From the NCBI GenBank assembly GCA_964412845.1, contig CAYPQM010000064.1, positions 1 to 35,663 on the forward strand: a DNA stretch of 35,663 bases, given 5' to 3'. The first letter of the stretch is position 1. Each line of letters starts with the position of its first letter. A program made the translations under genes and the position numbers. Positions 23,995 through 31,829 of the stretch are shown here, in pieces. The DNA is from JAWWPY01 sp964412845. GTDB taxonomy: Bacteria; Actinomycetota; Actinomycetes; Streptosporangiales; Streptosporangiaceae. The notes beneath the pieces are model-generated. The model did no database searches and was not told the DNA's origin. It saw only the letters and a list, made by a program, of their open reading frames with translations.

Positions 23995-26097
23995 TCAGGA
24001 CCCGGCCCCCCCGCTGAGGCCGCCGATACTGCCCACGCCCACCGGATCCAGGGACGTGCCCAGGTCGGTGCTGCTGAAAGACGTTCCGCCGATGCCGACC
24101 GCCGGGTTGTCGAGGGGAGCCACTGACGGCAGGGCGGCCGGCGCCGGCAGGCCACTCGTGCTGCCGGTGCCCAGATCCGCCGGGTCACCGGTGATGCCCG
24201 ACAGCGGATCGGTCACCGTGCCCAGGTCCGTGCTGCTGAGCGGACCGGTCCCGGTATCGATCACCGGGGCGGCTGGCACCGCCGGGGCCACGTCGGCAGG
24301 CGCGGGGACGGGGGCGGGGACCGCCGGAGCCACGTCGGCAGGCGCGGGGACGGGGACCGCAGGCACCGCCGGAGCCACGTCGGCAGGCGCGGGGGCCGGG
24401 ACCGCAGGCACCGCCGGAGCCACGTCGGCAGGCGCAGGGGCCGGGACCGACGCGGTGGCCGGGGCCGGACCGGTGGCCGCTCCGCCGTCCACGACGGGCA
24501 GCGCGGCCGGCGTGGCCGGCAGGCCGCTTCCGCCCTGCTGCTGCGTGGCACCGCCCGGCTGGCCGTCGTTCCCCGGGGCGGGCAGCGGAAGGTTGCTGCC
24601 CGGCGGGGACGATACGGGCGGCGCAGCCGCCGGGGCCGTGCTGGGCTGGTCCTGCTGTCCGGCGGGGTCAGCGGGCGAACTCGCCGGGTCGAAGGGCATC
24701 GCCGGGGTTGGCGGTTCCTGGGCGGGCTGGCCTAGCTGGCGCAACTGGCCCAGGTTGTCGAAATAGCTGTTCGGCGGCAGCGCGCCGTCCGGCGGGGGGA
24801 ACGTCGCCGTGGGCGTCAGGGGGATCATGAGTTGCTGCGGCGTCGGCCCGTTCTGCGGCAGTTGGTCCGGCGTGAGCGAACCGAGCCCGGAATTGGCGCC
24901 GGCCTCCGATACCGGCGGGAAGCCCGGTGACGACGCCGGGGAGGTCTGAAGTTCGCCGAGGGCAGGTCCACCCCCCAGCGGCACGGCGCCATCCGTCGTT
25001 GGCGGCGCCTGTTGCGGCGCGGCCGGGTGCAGGAGCTCGTCCGGCACCGGCTGGCCCGAGTCGAGGTACATCTGGATGGCGGAGGCCCGGCTCAGCGCGT
25101 CGAGGATCTGCGAGCCCTTCGGCAGCGGGACCGTCACCCCGTAGTTAACGCTCGCCTCGGCTCCGAACGAGTACCACGCGCCGGCCCGGGTCGCGACGAA
25201 CTGCGGTGCGGGGCCGCCGGGATACATGGGGAAAAGCCAGGTTCCGCCGACCGCGACGCCGTTCGCGACGTCGTAGCTGGGACTAACGCTGAGCGTGCCG
25301 TTCATCTGATTCCACTGGGCGAACATGGTGACGTCCCCGGTCACCACCCGGACTTGCGGGCCAAAACCGGCCGACGCGCGCGGGCCATACCCCGCGTTAA
25401 AGACGCCGCCGACCCCCAGGCCCACGGCAATATTCAGGTAGCCGCCCGTCTGCCCGGTCGGGTCGGCGGTGTAGGCGACCGTGCCGCCGACGTGGCTGAC
25501 CGGATCGTAGCCACTGAGGCGGAGAGATAGAGCATCGCCTATCGGCACCGGCCCCAGCATGGGATACCCGGGGCCGCCGACCGGCGCCGGGGCGGTCTCC
25601 GCACCAGCCGACGGCGCCGATCCGGTGGCCGGGCCAGCCGGCGGCGCCGGCGCGGCGAACAGCGGAGACGGCATGATCTTCCCGTTCGGGAACGTGGCCA
25701 GGCCACCCGACGATGATCCGGTGGCCCCACCAGCCGGCCCGGCCAGTGCCGGTGCGGCGGGGGGCGGAGGCGGAATGATCTTCCCGTTCGGGAAGGTGGC
25801 AAGTCCGCCGGACGGTGCCTGCGCCGTGATTACCGGCGGCGGCTGAGTTCCGGCGAGGGTAGCGACGGGTGGCGGCCCTGCGGTGCCGGCCGACGCCACG
25901 GCCGGCGTGATGAGCGCCGCGGACGTCCCGATGACACCTACTGCGGCCAGCTTCGCCCCGGCCGAAGCCGGCCCGGCCATCAGGTCGGCGACGGTCGGAG
26001 CCGGCTCCCGGTGCCGCCCGGCGTCCTTGCGGTGCTGTGCCGCACGCCGCGCGCCGCGCTTCGCCGCCCCGGCGCAGCCACTGCTCTTACTGCTCAC
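23995..26097 (-). CDS. 700-aa secreted, proline-rich repeat protein of unknown function
   Basis: I do not recognise the family. The start is GTG 26097, which has GGGGAGAG about 6 nt upstream; ATG 26115, six codons earlier, lacks one. A long basic n-region (1-46) precedes a hydrophobic segment (about 48-66) and a signal-peptidase-like site AVASA-G (66-71), so it should be exported. Two copies of SGGLATFPNGKI lie at about 96-107 and 130-141. A Gly/aromatic beta-rich domain (about 176-326; GGTVAYTADPTGQTGGYLNIAVGLGVGG, MFAQWNQMNGTLSVSPSYDV) may be the only folded part. The rest is Pro/Gln/Ala-rich with a 14-15-residue tandem repeat and two SSTDLGT motifs near the end. No sortase motif or second membrane helix is visible. 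It has its own upstream region, divergent from an MFS gene. Confidence 0.75.
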   Translation of the reverse strand: MSSKSSGCAGAAKRGARRAAQHRKDAGRHREPAPTVADLMAGPASAGAKLAAVGVIGTSAALITPAVASAGTAGPPPVATLAGTQPPPVITAQAPSGGLATFPNGKIIPPPPPAAPALAGPAGGATGSSSGGLATFPNGKIMPSPLFAAPAPPAGPATGSAPSAGAETAPAPVGGPGYPMLGPVPIGDALSLRLSGYDPVSHVGGTVAYTADPTGQTGGYLNIAVGLGVGGVFNAGYGPRASAGFGPQVRVVTGDVTMFAQWNQMNGTLSVSPSYDVANGVAVGGTWLFPMYPGGPAPQFVATRAGAWYSFGAEASVNYGVTVPLPKGSQILDALSRASAIQMYLDSGQPVPDELLHPAAPQQAPPTTDGAVPLGGGPALGELQTSPASSPGFPPVSEAGANSGLGSLTPDQLPQNGPTPQQLMIPLTPTATFPPPDGALPPNSYFDNLGQLRQLGQPAQEPPTPAMPFDPASSPADPAGQQDQPSTAPAAAPPVSSPPGSNLPLPAPGNDGQPGGATQQQGGSGLPATPAALPVVDGGAATGPAPATASVPAPAPADVAPAVPAVPAPAPADVAPAVPAVPVPAPADVAPAVPAPVPAPADVAPAVPAAPVIDTGTGPLSSTDLGTVTDPLSGITGDPADLGTGSTSGLPAPAALPSVAPLDNPAVGIGGTSFSSTDLGTSLDPVGVGSIGGLSGGAGS
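24288..24450 (-). repeat. 42-45-bp in-frame tandem repeat in the secreted protein gene
   Basis: Four near-identical units, whose ccacgtcggcaggcgc core starts at 24288, 24330, 24375 and 24420 (periods 42, 45 and 45). They encode PAPADVAPAVPA(V/P). All periods are multiples of three, so the array can change copy number without breaking the frame. Confidence 0.9.
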
Positions 26098-26647
26098 GTG
26101 GACTCTCCCCTTCATGCCGGTCCGGCGTCGCTCTGCTGGCTCCGGCCGGCCTCACCTGAAGACCGGCGACGGACATTACCGTTATGCGGGCATTACGATG
26201 CCACGCCCATTGGCTAATGGCCTATTCCAGTTTCGAATGTGGCCAAATCGTTTCGATGCTATCGATCCACTACCTATCCGCTAACGGTTACGGCATCCGC
26301 GGCCATTACGGCCGGGCCGAAAGCGCGTTATGCCAGGTCGCGTCATGAAATAAATAGCAATAGATGTCAGCAGAATGGCGAAATGCCAGCCGTGCCGCGG
26401 GCGCGGTCTGGCACCGGAGCGGGCGCCGCGCAGCAGTCACCGTTCTGCCTGGCTGGCGGGTCGCCCCGGGCATCCGGTCACACCTGGTCCGCCGCGCTCC
26501 GCGAGCACGGATCATCCCGCACGCGGCCGACGGCGGGCGGCCACCCCGGCGCGCCGCTGAGCCCGGCGGGGCGCCGGTCGCACTGACTGCCTTCCTCTGT
26601 TAGTTTGCTAAAAGCAAGTATCGGCACGGGAGAGGGAAGACGGTTAC
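26098..26647. promoter_or_regulatory. 550-bp divergent promoter region with an AT-richer island
   Basis: This separates the secreted protein gene (minus) from the DHA2 transporter gene (plus). About 26170-26390 is clearly lower in GC than its surroundings, with runs such as AAATAAATAGCAATAG and repeated CATTAC/GGTTACGG words. It probably holds the secreted gene's promoter and a long 5' leader. I looked for a c-di-AMP-type riboswitch and did not find its conserved blocks. Near the transporter start, TTGCT-aaa-AGCAA (26605-26617) is a short palindrome within an AT-rich stretch and may be an operator. No further gene is supported here. Confidence 0.5.
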
Positions 26648-28573
26648 GTGCGCGAGTCCGTTAACGGCCTGCCGCAAGGACCCGGGGGGAACGGGCGGAG
26701 CGGGCACAGTGACATCAGCGTGAACGGGGGCACTCCGGTCCCGGCCCCGGGCGGGCCGCCCGGGGCCCACTACAAGTGGATGGCCCTGTCGAACACCACG
26801 CTGGGGATGCTGGCGGCGACGGTCAACGCGTCCATCGTGATCATCGCGCTGCCCGCCATCTTCCGCGGCATCCACCTCGATCCGCTCCAGCCCGGCAACG
26901 TGAGCTACCTGCTCTGGATGCTGATGGGCTACCTGGTGGTGTCCGCCGTCCTGGTGGTGACATTGGGACGGCTGGGCGACATCTTCGGCCGGGTGCGCAT
27001 GTACAACCTGGGCTTCGCGGTCTTCGCGCTGGGCGCCCTGGCGCTGCCGTTCGACCCGCTGACTGGGCCCGGCGGGGCCCTCTGGCTGATCGGCTTCCGG
27101 GTCGTGCAGGCGACCGGGGGCGCCATGCTGATGGCCAACTCCCCCGCCATCCTGACCGACGCCTTCCCCTCGGACCAGCGCGGCACGGCGATGGGCATCA
27201 ACCAGGTCGCGGGTATCTCCGGCTCGTTCATCGGGCTGATCCTGGGCGGTGTGCTGGCGGCGGTTGACTGGCGCCTGGTCTTCATCGTCTCGGTGCCGAT
27301 CGGGGTCGGCGGAGCCATCTGGTCCTATTTCAGCCTGCGTGAGATCGGCATCCGGACCAGGTCGCGGGTTGACTGGCTGGGCAACGTCACGTTCGCCGTC
27401 GGGCTGGTCGGTCTGCTGACCGGCATTACCTACGGCATCCAGCCCTACGGCGGCCATGTGATGGGCTGGACCAGCCCGGTGGTGCTGACCGGGCTGATCG
27501 GCGGCGTCGCGCTGCTGGCTGTGTTCTGCTTCATCGAGACGCGGGTCAGCCAGCCCATGTTCGATCTGAAGCTGCTCCGGATCCGCGCGTTCGCGGCCGG
27601 GAACACGGCCACCCTGCTTGCTTCGATTGCCCGGGGCGGCCTGCAGTTCATGCTGATCATCTGGCTGCAGGGCATCTGGCTGGTGCTGCACGGCTACAAC
27701 TACCGGGACACCCCGCTGTGGTCGGGGATCTACCTGCTGCCGCTCACCTTCGGGTTCGTCGTCGCCGGGCCGGTCTCCGGCTGGTTGTCGGACAAGCACG
27801 GGGCGCGTGCCTTCGCCTCGGGCGGCCTGCTCGTGTCGGCGGCCGCGTTCGCGGGACTGCTCTTCCTGCCGACCGACTTCAGGTACGTGGATTTCGGTGC
27901 CCTGATCTTCATTTCCGGCGCCGGGATGGGCCTGTTCTCCGCGCCGAACGCCGCCGCGATCATGAACAGCGTCCCGGCCCGCCAGCGGGGCGCGGCCTCG
28001 GGGATGCTGGCCACCTTCCAGAACTCCGGCTTCGTGCTGTCCATCGGGATCTTCTTCTCGCTGATGATCGCCGGGCTGGCCAGCACCCTGCCGACCACGC
28101 TGACCAAGGGCCTGACATCGCAGGGCGTGCCGTTCGCGCTGGCCCACCAGATCGGGCAGACACCCCCGGTCGCCAGCCTGTTCGCCGCCTTCCTGGGCTA
28201 CAACCCGGTCCGTGAGCTGCTGGCCCCCACCGGCGAACTCAGCAAGCTGCCCGCCCACAACGTGGCCGCGCTGACCGGCAAGCAGTTCTTCCCGCACCTC
28301 ATCTCGGGGCCCTTCCATCACGGCCTGGTGATCGTCTTCAGCATGGCTATCGCGGTGCTGGTCATCGCGGCGGGCGCTTCGCTGCTGCGCGGCCGCCGGT
28401 ACGTCCACGATGAGCACGGAGTCACCGGCACGGGCGACGGGGCTGCCGAGGTCACCGCCGAGGTTGCGATGGGAGCCAGTTCAGAATTGGCGATGGAGGT
28501 GGCGGCCGAGGTGGACGCCGAGGAGACGGAGCGCGAAGCCGAGACCCAGAGCGAAGCCGAGCAACGCGGTTAA
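26648..28573 (+). CDS. DHA2-type MFS drug exporter (EmrB/QacA-like, 14 helices)
   Basis: A 641-residue membrane protein. The start is GTG 26648, with AGGGAAG about 8 nt upstream. After about 40 polar residues there are around 14 helices. MFS/DHA2 motifs include NASIVIIALPAI in helix 1, LGRLGDIFGRVRMYNLG (motif A, loop 2-3) and RVVQATGGAMLMANSPAIL (motif B-type Arg in helix 4). AMGINQVAGISGSFIGLILGGVLAAVDWRLVF (antiporter motif C region) follows, and GWLSDKHGARAFASGG is the second motif A. A polar loop of about 90 residues lies before the last helix, and the C-terminal 55 residues are Glu/Ala-rich and acidic. The family exports drugs or metabolites by proton antiport. The substrate is unknown. 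No regulator gene is adjacent. Confidence 0.9.
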   Translation: MRESVNGLPQGPGGNGRSGHSDISVNGGTPVPAPGGPPGAHYKWMALSNTTLGMLAATVNASIVIIALPAIFRGIHLDPLQPGNVSYLLWMLMGYLVVSAVLVVTLGRLGDIFGRVRMYNLGFAVFALGALALPFDPLTGPGGALWLIGFRVVQATGGAMLMANSPAILTDAFPSDQRGTAMGINQVAGISGSFIGLILGGVLAAVDWRLVFIVSVPIGVGGAIWSYFSLREIGIRTRSRVDWLGNVTFAVGLVGLLTGITYGIQPYGGHVMGWTSPVVLTGLIGGVALLAVFCFIETRVSQPMFDLKLLRIRAFAAGNTATLLASIARGGLQFMLIIWLQGIWLVLHGYNYRDTPLWSGIYLLPLTFGFVVAGPVSGWLSDKHGARAFASGGLLVSAAAFAGLLFLPTDFRYVDFGALIFISGAGMGLFSAPNAAAIMNSVPARQRGAASGMLATFQNSGFVLSIGIFFSLMIAGLASTLPTTLTKGLTSQGVPFALAHQIGQTPPVASLFAAFLGYNPVRELLAPTGELSKLPAHNVAALTGKQFFPHLISGPFHHGLVIVFSMAIAVLVIAAGASLLRGRRYVHDEHGVTGTGDGAAEVTAEVAMGASSELAMEVAAEVDAEETEREAETQSEAEQRG

Positions 28574-28576
28574 TTT

Positions 28577-28630
28577 CATGATCGCGGTGGATCACTGGTC
28601 CTCGGCGGCCACCAGTCAACCGCGATCATG
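28577..28630. terminator. Nested inverted repeat, bidirectional terminator
   Basis: Outer arms CATGATCGCGGT (28577-28588) and ACCGCGATCATG (28619-28630) are a perfect 12-bp inverted repeat. Inside them ACTGGT (28594-28599) pairs with ACCAGT (28611-28616). It lies 3 bp after the transporter stop and 10 bp before the stop of the convergent NTF2-like gene. Confidence 0.75.
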
Positions 28631-28640
28631 GAACTGAGCG

Positions 28641-29045
28641 TCAACCGGCTGAGCCGGAGCGGCCAGGCCAGAACGGCCACTCCTCGAAGGCGGCACATCG
28701 GCCGTCGGCCGCGAAGCGGATCACCCAGAGGTCGCGGTACTCCTGCTGAACCGGATCTCCGTACCAGACCTCTGCCCGCACCACAGCGGTATCGGCCTCG
28801 ACTGCCACGACCTGGCTGGTCATCCGGAACACCTCGGCAGGCCCGTCACGCTCGGCCTCCCACATGCCGGCGATAGCGGGCCGCCCGGTGAACACTTCCT
28901 CGTAGGGTCCCTGCTGGTAGGTCGCGTCCTCGGTGAAGAGCCTGGCCAGCGCGGCGGTGCCCGGCGACCGCCAGGCATCCTCGTAGGCCGCCAGCCAGCC
29001 GGCCACCTGATCCCTGTCCACCCGCACTCCCGACTCCGGCCGCAT
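28641..29045 (-). CDS. SnoaL/NTF2-like fold protein
   Basis: About 134 residues from ATG 29043-29045 (MRPESGVRVDRDQVAGWLAAYEDAWRS); the frame stays open to 29090, but those extra residues are not family-like. The SnoaL/NTF2-like pattern is clear. An N-terminal helix (VAGWLAAYEDAWRSPGTAALARLFTEDATYQQ) is followed by YEEVFTGRPAIAGMWEAERDG. The curved beta-sheet VFRMTSQVVAVEADTAVVRAEVWYGDPVQQEYRDLWVIRFAADGRCAAFEEWPFWP comes last. The fold serves enzymes and ligand-binding proteins alike, so no activity can be named. It is divergent from the MarR-led ABC operon, about 100 bp away. Confidence 0.85.
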   Translation of the reverse strand: MRPESGVRVDRDQVAGWLAAYEDAWRSPGTAALARLFTEDATYQQGPYEEVFTGRPAIAGMWEAERDGPAEVFRMTSQVVAVEADTAVVRAEVWYGDPVQQEYRDLWVIRFAADGRCAAFEEWPFWPGRSGSAG

Positions 29046-29095
29046 CCGGCCATCCTGGCACGCCGCCGCGGTGGGGGTAGCCATCGGCACGAGCC

Positions 29096-29127
29096 ATAAT
29101 TATAGTTAGCTCTGTGAAAGATATACT
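29096..29127 (+). promoter_or_regulatory. Candidate promoter/operator of the marR operon
   Basis: An AT-rich patch in very GC-rich surroundings. ATAATTAT (29096-29103) is a perfect palindrome and TATACT (29122-29127) fits a -10 hexamer about 20 bp before the marR start. No good -35 element is apparent, so MarR autoregulation here is an inference. Confidence 0.4.
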
Positions 29128-29145
29128 GTTCAGGCCTGGTCAGCG

Positions 29146-29646
29146 GTGAACAGCGCAGAGCCAGCGGTGGACAGCGGAGAAACGGACGTCAACGGAGAGG
29201 CCGGGGACTCGGTGCGCGGGGAGGCGGCCACGCTGCTGGCCGCGATCAGCGCCGTCCGCAGGACGGCCCGGCGGGCCGTGCGGCACGCCTGGCAGGCCGA
29301 ACCCCTGCCGGTCGCCCAGAGCGAACTGCTCCGGCTCATCGCCCGCACGCCCGGCATCAGCGTCGCCGATGCCGCCCGCGAACTGCGGCTGGCACCAAAC
29401 ACGGTGAGCACCCTGGTCGGGCGGCTGGCTGAGCAGGACCTGCTCAGCCGCGAGCGTTCGCAGCCCGACGGGCGCTCGGTCCGGCTGACGGCCACCGGGA
29501 AAGCACGCCAGCGGCTCGCCGAGTGGCAGGACCTCCGAGCCCAGCTGGCGAGCCAGGCCCTGGCCGACCTGGCACCAGGCGACCGCCGGGCACTCGCCGC
29601 CGCGGTGCCCGCCATGCTGCGCCTGGCCGAACGGCTGGAGGAATGA
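29146..29646 (+). CDS. MarR-family transcriptional regulator
   Basis: A 166-residue winged-helix protein. Its core is LPVAQSELLRLIARTPGISVADAARELRLAPNTVSTLVGRLAEQDLLSRERSQPDGRSVRLTATGKARQ (residues about 54-120), with the recognition helix APNTVSTLVGRL and the wing SQPDGRSVRLT including the family Asp-Arg. The start is uncertain: GTG 29146 opens the frame, and GTG 29212 has a GGAGAGG about 12 nt upstream. The stop overlaps the start of the ABC ATPase gene (ATGATGA), so the two are translated together. It probably represses this exporter operon in response to an exported compound. Confidence 0.9.
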   Translation: MNSAEPAVDSGETDVNGEAGDSVRGEAATLLAAISAVRRTARRAVRHAWQAEPLPVAQSELLRLIARTPGISVADAARELRLAPNTVSTLVGRLAEQDLLSRERSQPDGRSVRLTATGKARQRLAEWQDLRAQLASQALADLAPGDRRALAAAVPAMLRLAERLEE

Positions 29647-30515
29647 TGACCACGGAACCAGGCGGCACTGCTGTCGCCCCCCAGCCCGTGACACCAGGTG
29701 ACGCGCGGACCCCCAGCGCGGTCCTCTGCACGGGCCTGACCTACCGGTTCGGCGACCACGTCGCCGTCGATCAGGTAGACCTGACGATCGAGCCGGGCGA
29801 GACGTTCGGGCTCCTGGGCCCGAACGGGGCAGGCAAGACCACCACGATCCGCATGCTCACCACCTTGCTGAAGCCAGCCGAGGGCCGGGTCACCGTGTTT
29901 GGCACCGACACCGTCGGCCAGCCCATGCGAGTCCGCCGGATGATCGGCTACGTCCCGCAGCTGCTCTCCGCGGACGCGTCGCTGACCGGGTGGGAGAACG
30001 TGGAACTGTTCGCCCGGCTGTTCGACGTGCCCCGCCGGGATCGCGACAAACGCGTGGCGGAGGCGCTGTCGGCCATGGGGCTGACCGAGCCCGCGCAGCG
30101 CCTGGTGAAGACCTATTCCGGCGGCATGGTCCGGCGGCTGGAACTCGCCCAGGCCCTGGTCAACGCCCCCCGCCTGCTCATCCTGGACGAACCGACAGTG
30201 GGGCTCGACCCGATCGCCCGCTCCGATGTCTGGCAGCACATCAGCAGGCTCAGGGAACACGCCGGGATGACCGTCCTGATGACCACCCACCACATGGAGG
30301 AGGCCGACCTGTACTGCGACCGGGTCTCGCTGATGCATCACGGGACCGTGCGCGCCACGGACACCCCCGCGAACCTGAAGGCGCTGCTCGGGCCGGATGC
30401 CTCGCTGGATGACGTGTTCCGCCATTACACCGGAGGAACACTCGATGAGGACACCGCGAAGGGAGGCATCCGTGACATCCGCCGCGCCCGGCGCACCGCC
30501 CGCCGTCTCGGCTGA
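29646..30515 (+). CDS. ABC exporter ATPase (DrrA-like)
   Basis: About 289 residues. ATG 29646 has GGAGG at 4 nt and overlaps the marR stop; ATG 29643 is an alternative one codon earlier. The nucleotide-binding domain shows Walker A GLLGPNGAGKTTTIRML, Q-loop YVPQLL, signature YSGGMVRRLELAQAL, Walker B LLILDEPTVGLDP and H-loop MTTHHMEEA. The C-terminus (DASLDDVFRHYTGG) is the DrrA-type end. This group powers export of antibiotics or lipids with an ABC-2 permease. The last 71 bp overlap the permease gene in another frame. Confidence 0.93.
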   Translation: MTTEPGGTAVAPQPVTPGDARTPSAVLCTGLTYRFGDHVAVDQVDLTIEPGETFGLLGPNGAGKTTTIRMLTTLLKPAEGRVTVFGTDTVGQPMRVRRMIGYVPQLLSADASLTGWENVELFARLFDVPRRDRDKRVAEALSAMGLTEPAQRLVKTYSGGMVRRLELAQALVNAPRLLILDEPTVGLDPIARSDVWQHISRLREHAGMTVLMTTHHMEEADLYCDRVSLMHHGTVRATDTPANLKALLGPDASLDDVFRHYTGGTLDEDTAKGGIRDIRRARRTARRLG

Positions 30516-31329
30516 TCCAGACGCGGGGCTCGGCAGCACAGGACGCTACAGCCCCAGGATCGGGCTGCGCCAGCTGGCCAGCCGCATGATCACGCTGTGC
30601 TGGGTCGAACTGCGCAAGATCCGGCACGACCGCACGGAGCTGTATACCCGCGCCATCCAGCCGGCCCTCTGGCTGATCATCTTTGGCGAGACCTTCACCA
30701 AGATCCACGCCATCCAGACGCCGAACGGAATCCCGTATCTCGCTTACCTGGCGCCCGGGATCATCGCCCAGTCCGCCTTGTTCGTGGCCATCTTCTATGG
30801 CATCCAGATCATCTGGGAGCGGGACGCGGGGGTGCTCACCAAGCTGATGGTCACGCCCACCCCCCGCTCGGCGCTGATCACCGGCAAGGCATTCGCCGCT
30901 GGCCTGCGCTCGATCGTCCAGGCCGCCGCGGTCGTCATCCTGGCCGCGATCCTGGGTGTGGCGCTCACCGACAATCCGCTGAAGCTGCTGGCCACGGCGG
31001 CCATCGTGGTGCTCGGCTCGGCGTTCTTCTCCTGCCTGTCCATGTCGATCGCGGGTATCGCGCGCAGCCGCGACCGGCTGATGGGCATCGGCCAGGCCAT
31101 CACCATGCCCCTGTTCTTCAGCTCCAACGCCCTGTACCCCACCCGGCTGATGCCGGGCTGGCTGCAGGCGATCAGCAAGGCCAACCCGCTGTCGTATGAG
31201 GTGGACGCGCTGCGGGGACTGCTGATCGGCATGCCCACCAACATGTGGCTCGACGTGGCCGTGCTGCTCGGCTCCGCTATCGCCGCCATCGTCGTCGCCT
31301 CGGCCCTTCTCCCCCGCCTGGCCAAGTAA
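30445..31329 (+). CDS. ABC-2 type exporter permease (DrrB-like)
   Basis: A 294-residue membrane protein. I chose ATG 30445 because a strong GGAGGA lies 7 nt upstream; this start lies inside the ATPase gene, giving a 71-bp out-of-frame overlap. After about 50 polar residues come RKIRHDRTELYTRAIQPALWLIIFGETF (first helix) and five further hydrophobic segments. The ABC-2 family motif is seen as LFFSSNALYPTRLMPGWLQAISKANPLSYEVDALRGLL. It forms the export channel for the ATPase upstream, with the MarR protein as likely regulator. The substrate is unknown. Confidence 0.92.
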   Translation: MRTPRREASVTSAAPGAPPAVSADPDAGLGSTGRYSPRIGLRQLASRMITLCWVELRKIRHDRTELYTRAIQPALWLIIFGETFTKIHAIQTPNGIPYLAYLAPGIIAQSALFVAIFYGIQIIWERDAGVLTKLMVTPTPRSALITGKAFAAGLRSIVQAAAVVILAAILGVALTDNPLKLLATAAIVVLGSAFFSCLSMSIAGIARSRDRLMGIGQAITMPLFFSSNALYPTRLMPGWLQAISKANPLSYEVDALRGLLIGMPTNMWLDVAVLLGSAIAAIVVASALLPRLAK

Positions 31330-31373
31330 CAACGAGCTCACCCAGCACCCACAAGCACCTTCCTACCTAACGA

Positions 31374-31424
31374 TTGACAGCGCTAGCTCCTTCTTCTACC
31401 GTTCTACTAACATCATAGTATGAT
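31374..31424 (+). promoter_or_regulatory. Promoter and palindromic operator of the gntR-ABC operon
   Basis: TTGACA (31374-31379) is 17 bp from TACCGT (31397-31402), which fits a TAnnnT -10. Just downstream are overlapping inverted repeats: TACTA-N6-TAGTA (31405-31420) and ATCATA-g-TATGAT (31412-31424). Placed over the likely transcription start, they suit a site for autorepression by the GntR protein encoded 16 bp later. Confidence 0.6.
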
Positions 31425-31439
31425 CGTAGAGGAGAGCAG

Positions 31440-31829
31440 GTGTTCCGATTCCGCCTGGACGGCACTTCGGGTGTTCCGCCGTACCTGCAGCTCGTCCACC
31501 AGGTACGGCAGTCGCTCCTGCTGGGCTACCTGCGCGAGGGCGACCGCCTGCCCACGGTCAAGGATGTCGCCGGCGACCTGGCCATCAACCCGAACACGGT
31601 CGTCAAGGCGTACCGGCAGCTGGAGCACGAAGGGCTGGCGGGCGGCAGGCCCGGGCAGGGCACGTTCATCACCGGCACCTTGTCCCCGGCTACCCCGGAC
31701 ACCCACAACACCCTGCGGGCGTCGCTGGAGAAATGGCTCCGCGACGCTGATGCGGCCGGGCTCGACGACGAGGCGGTGACGGCGCTCATTGCCGTGGCCC
31801 GCAATGACATGAGGAAGGAGAAGGTGTGA
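31440..31829 (+). CDS. GntR-family regulator, YtrA type
   Basis: A 129-residue protein. The start is GTG 31440 with GGAGAG about 4 nt upstream. The winged-helix domain begins at the N-terminus: VPPYLQLVHQVRQSLLLGYLREGDRLPTVKDVAGDLAINPNTVVKAYRQLEHEGLAGGRPGQGTFI, with recognition helix NPNTVVKAYRQLE. Only about 50 residues of helical tail follow. That short effector region defines the YtrA subgroup, which usually represses a linked ABC transporter. The stop codon overlaps the ABC ATPase start by one base (TGATG), supporting that role. Confidence 0.93.
   Translation: MFRFRLDGTSGVPPYLQLVHQVRQSLLLGYLREGDRLPTVKDVAGDLAINPNTVVKAYRQLEHEGLAGGRPGQGTFITGTLSPATPDTHNTLRASLEKWLRDADAAGLDDEAVTALIAVARNDMRKEKV

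Noticed and set aside
24288..24450. CRISPR-like regularly spaced repeats
   Set aside because: The units are contiguous, of 42-45 bp, and code in frame for a Pro/Ala repeat; there are no unique spacers and no cas genes.
26098..26345. c-di-AMP (ydaO-type) riboswitch before the secreted protein gene
   Set aside because: Considered because cell-wall protein genes in actinomycetes often carry one, but the conserved sequence blocks are not seen.
26600..28417. 605-codon minus-strand frame opposite the DHA2 transporter
   Set aside because: Low-complexity Arg/Gln/Asp translation, a typical shadow of a GC-rich membrane protein gene.
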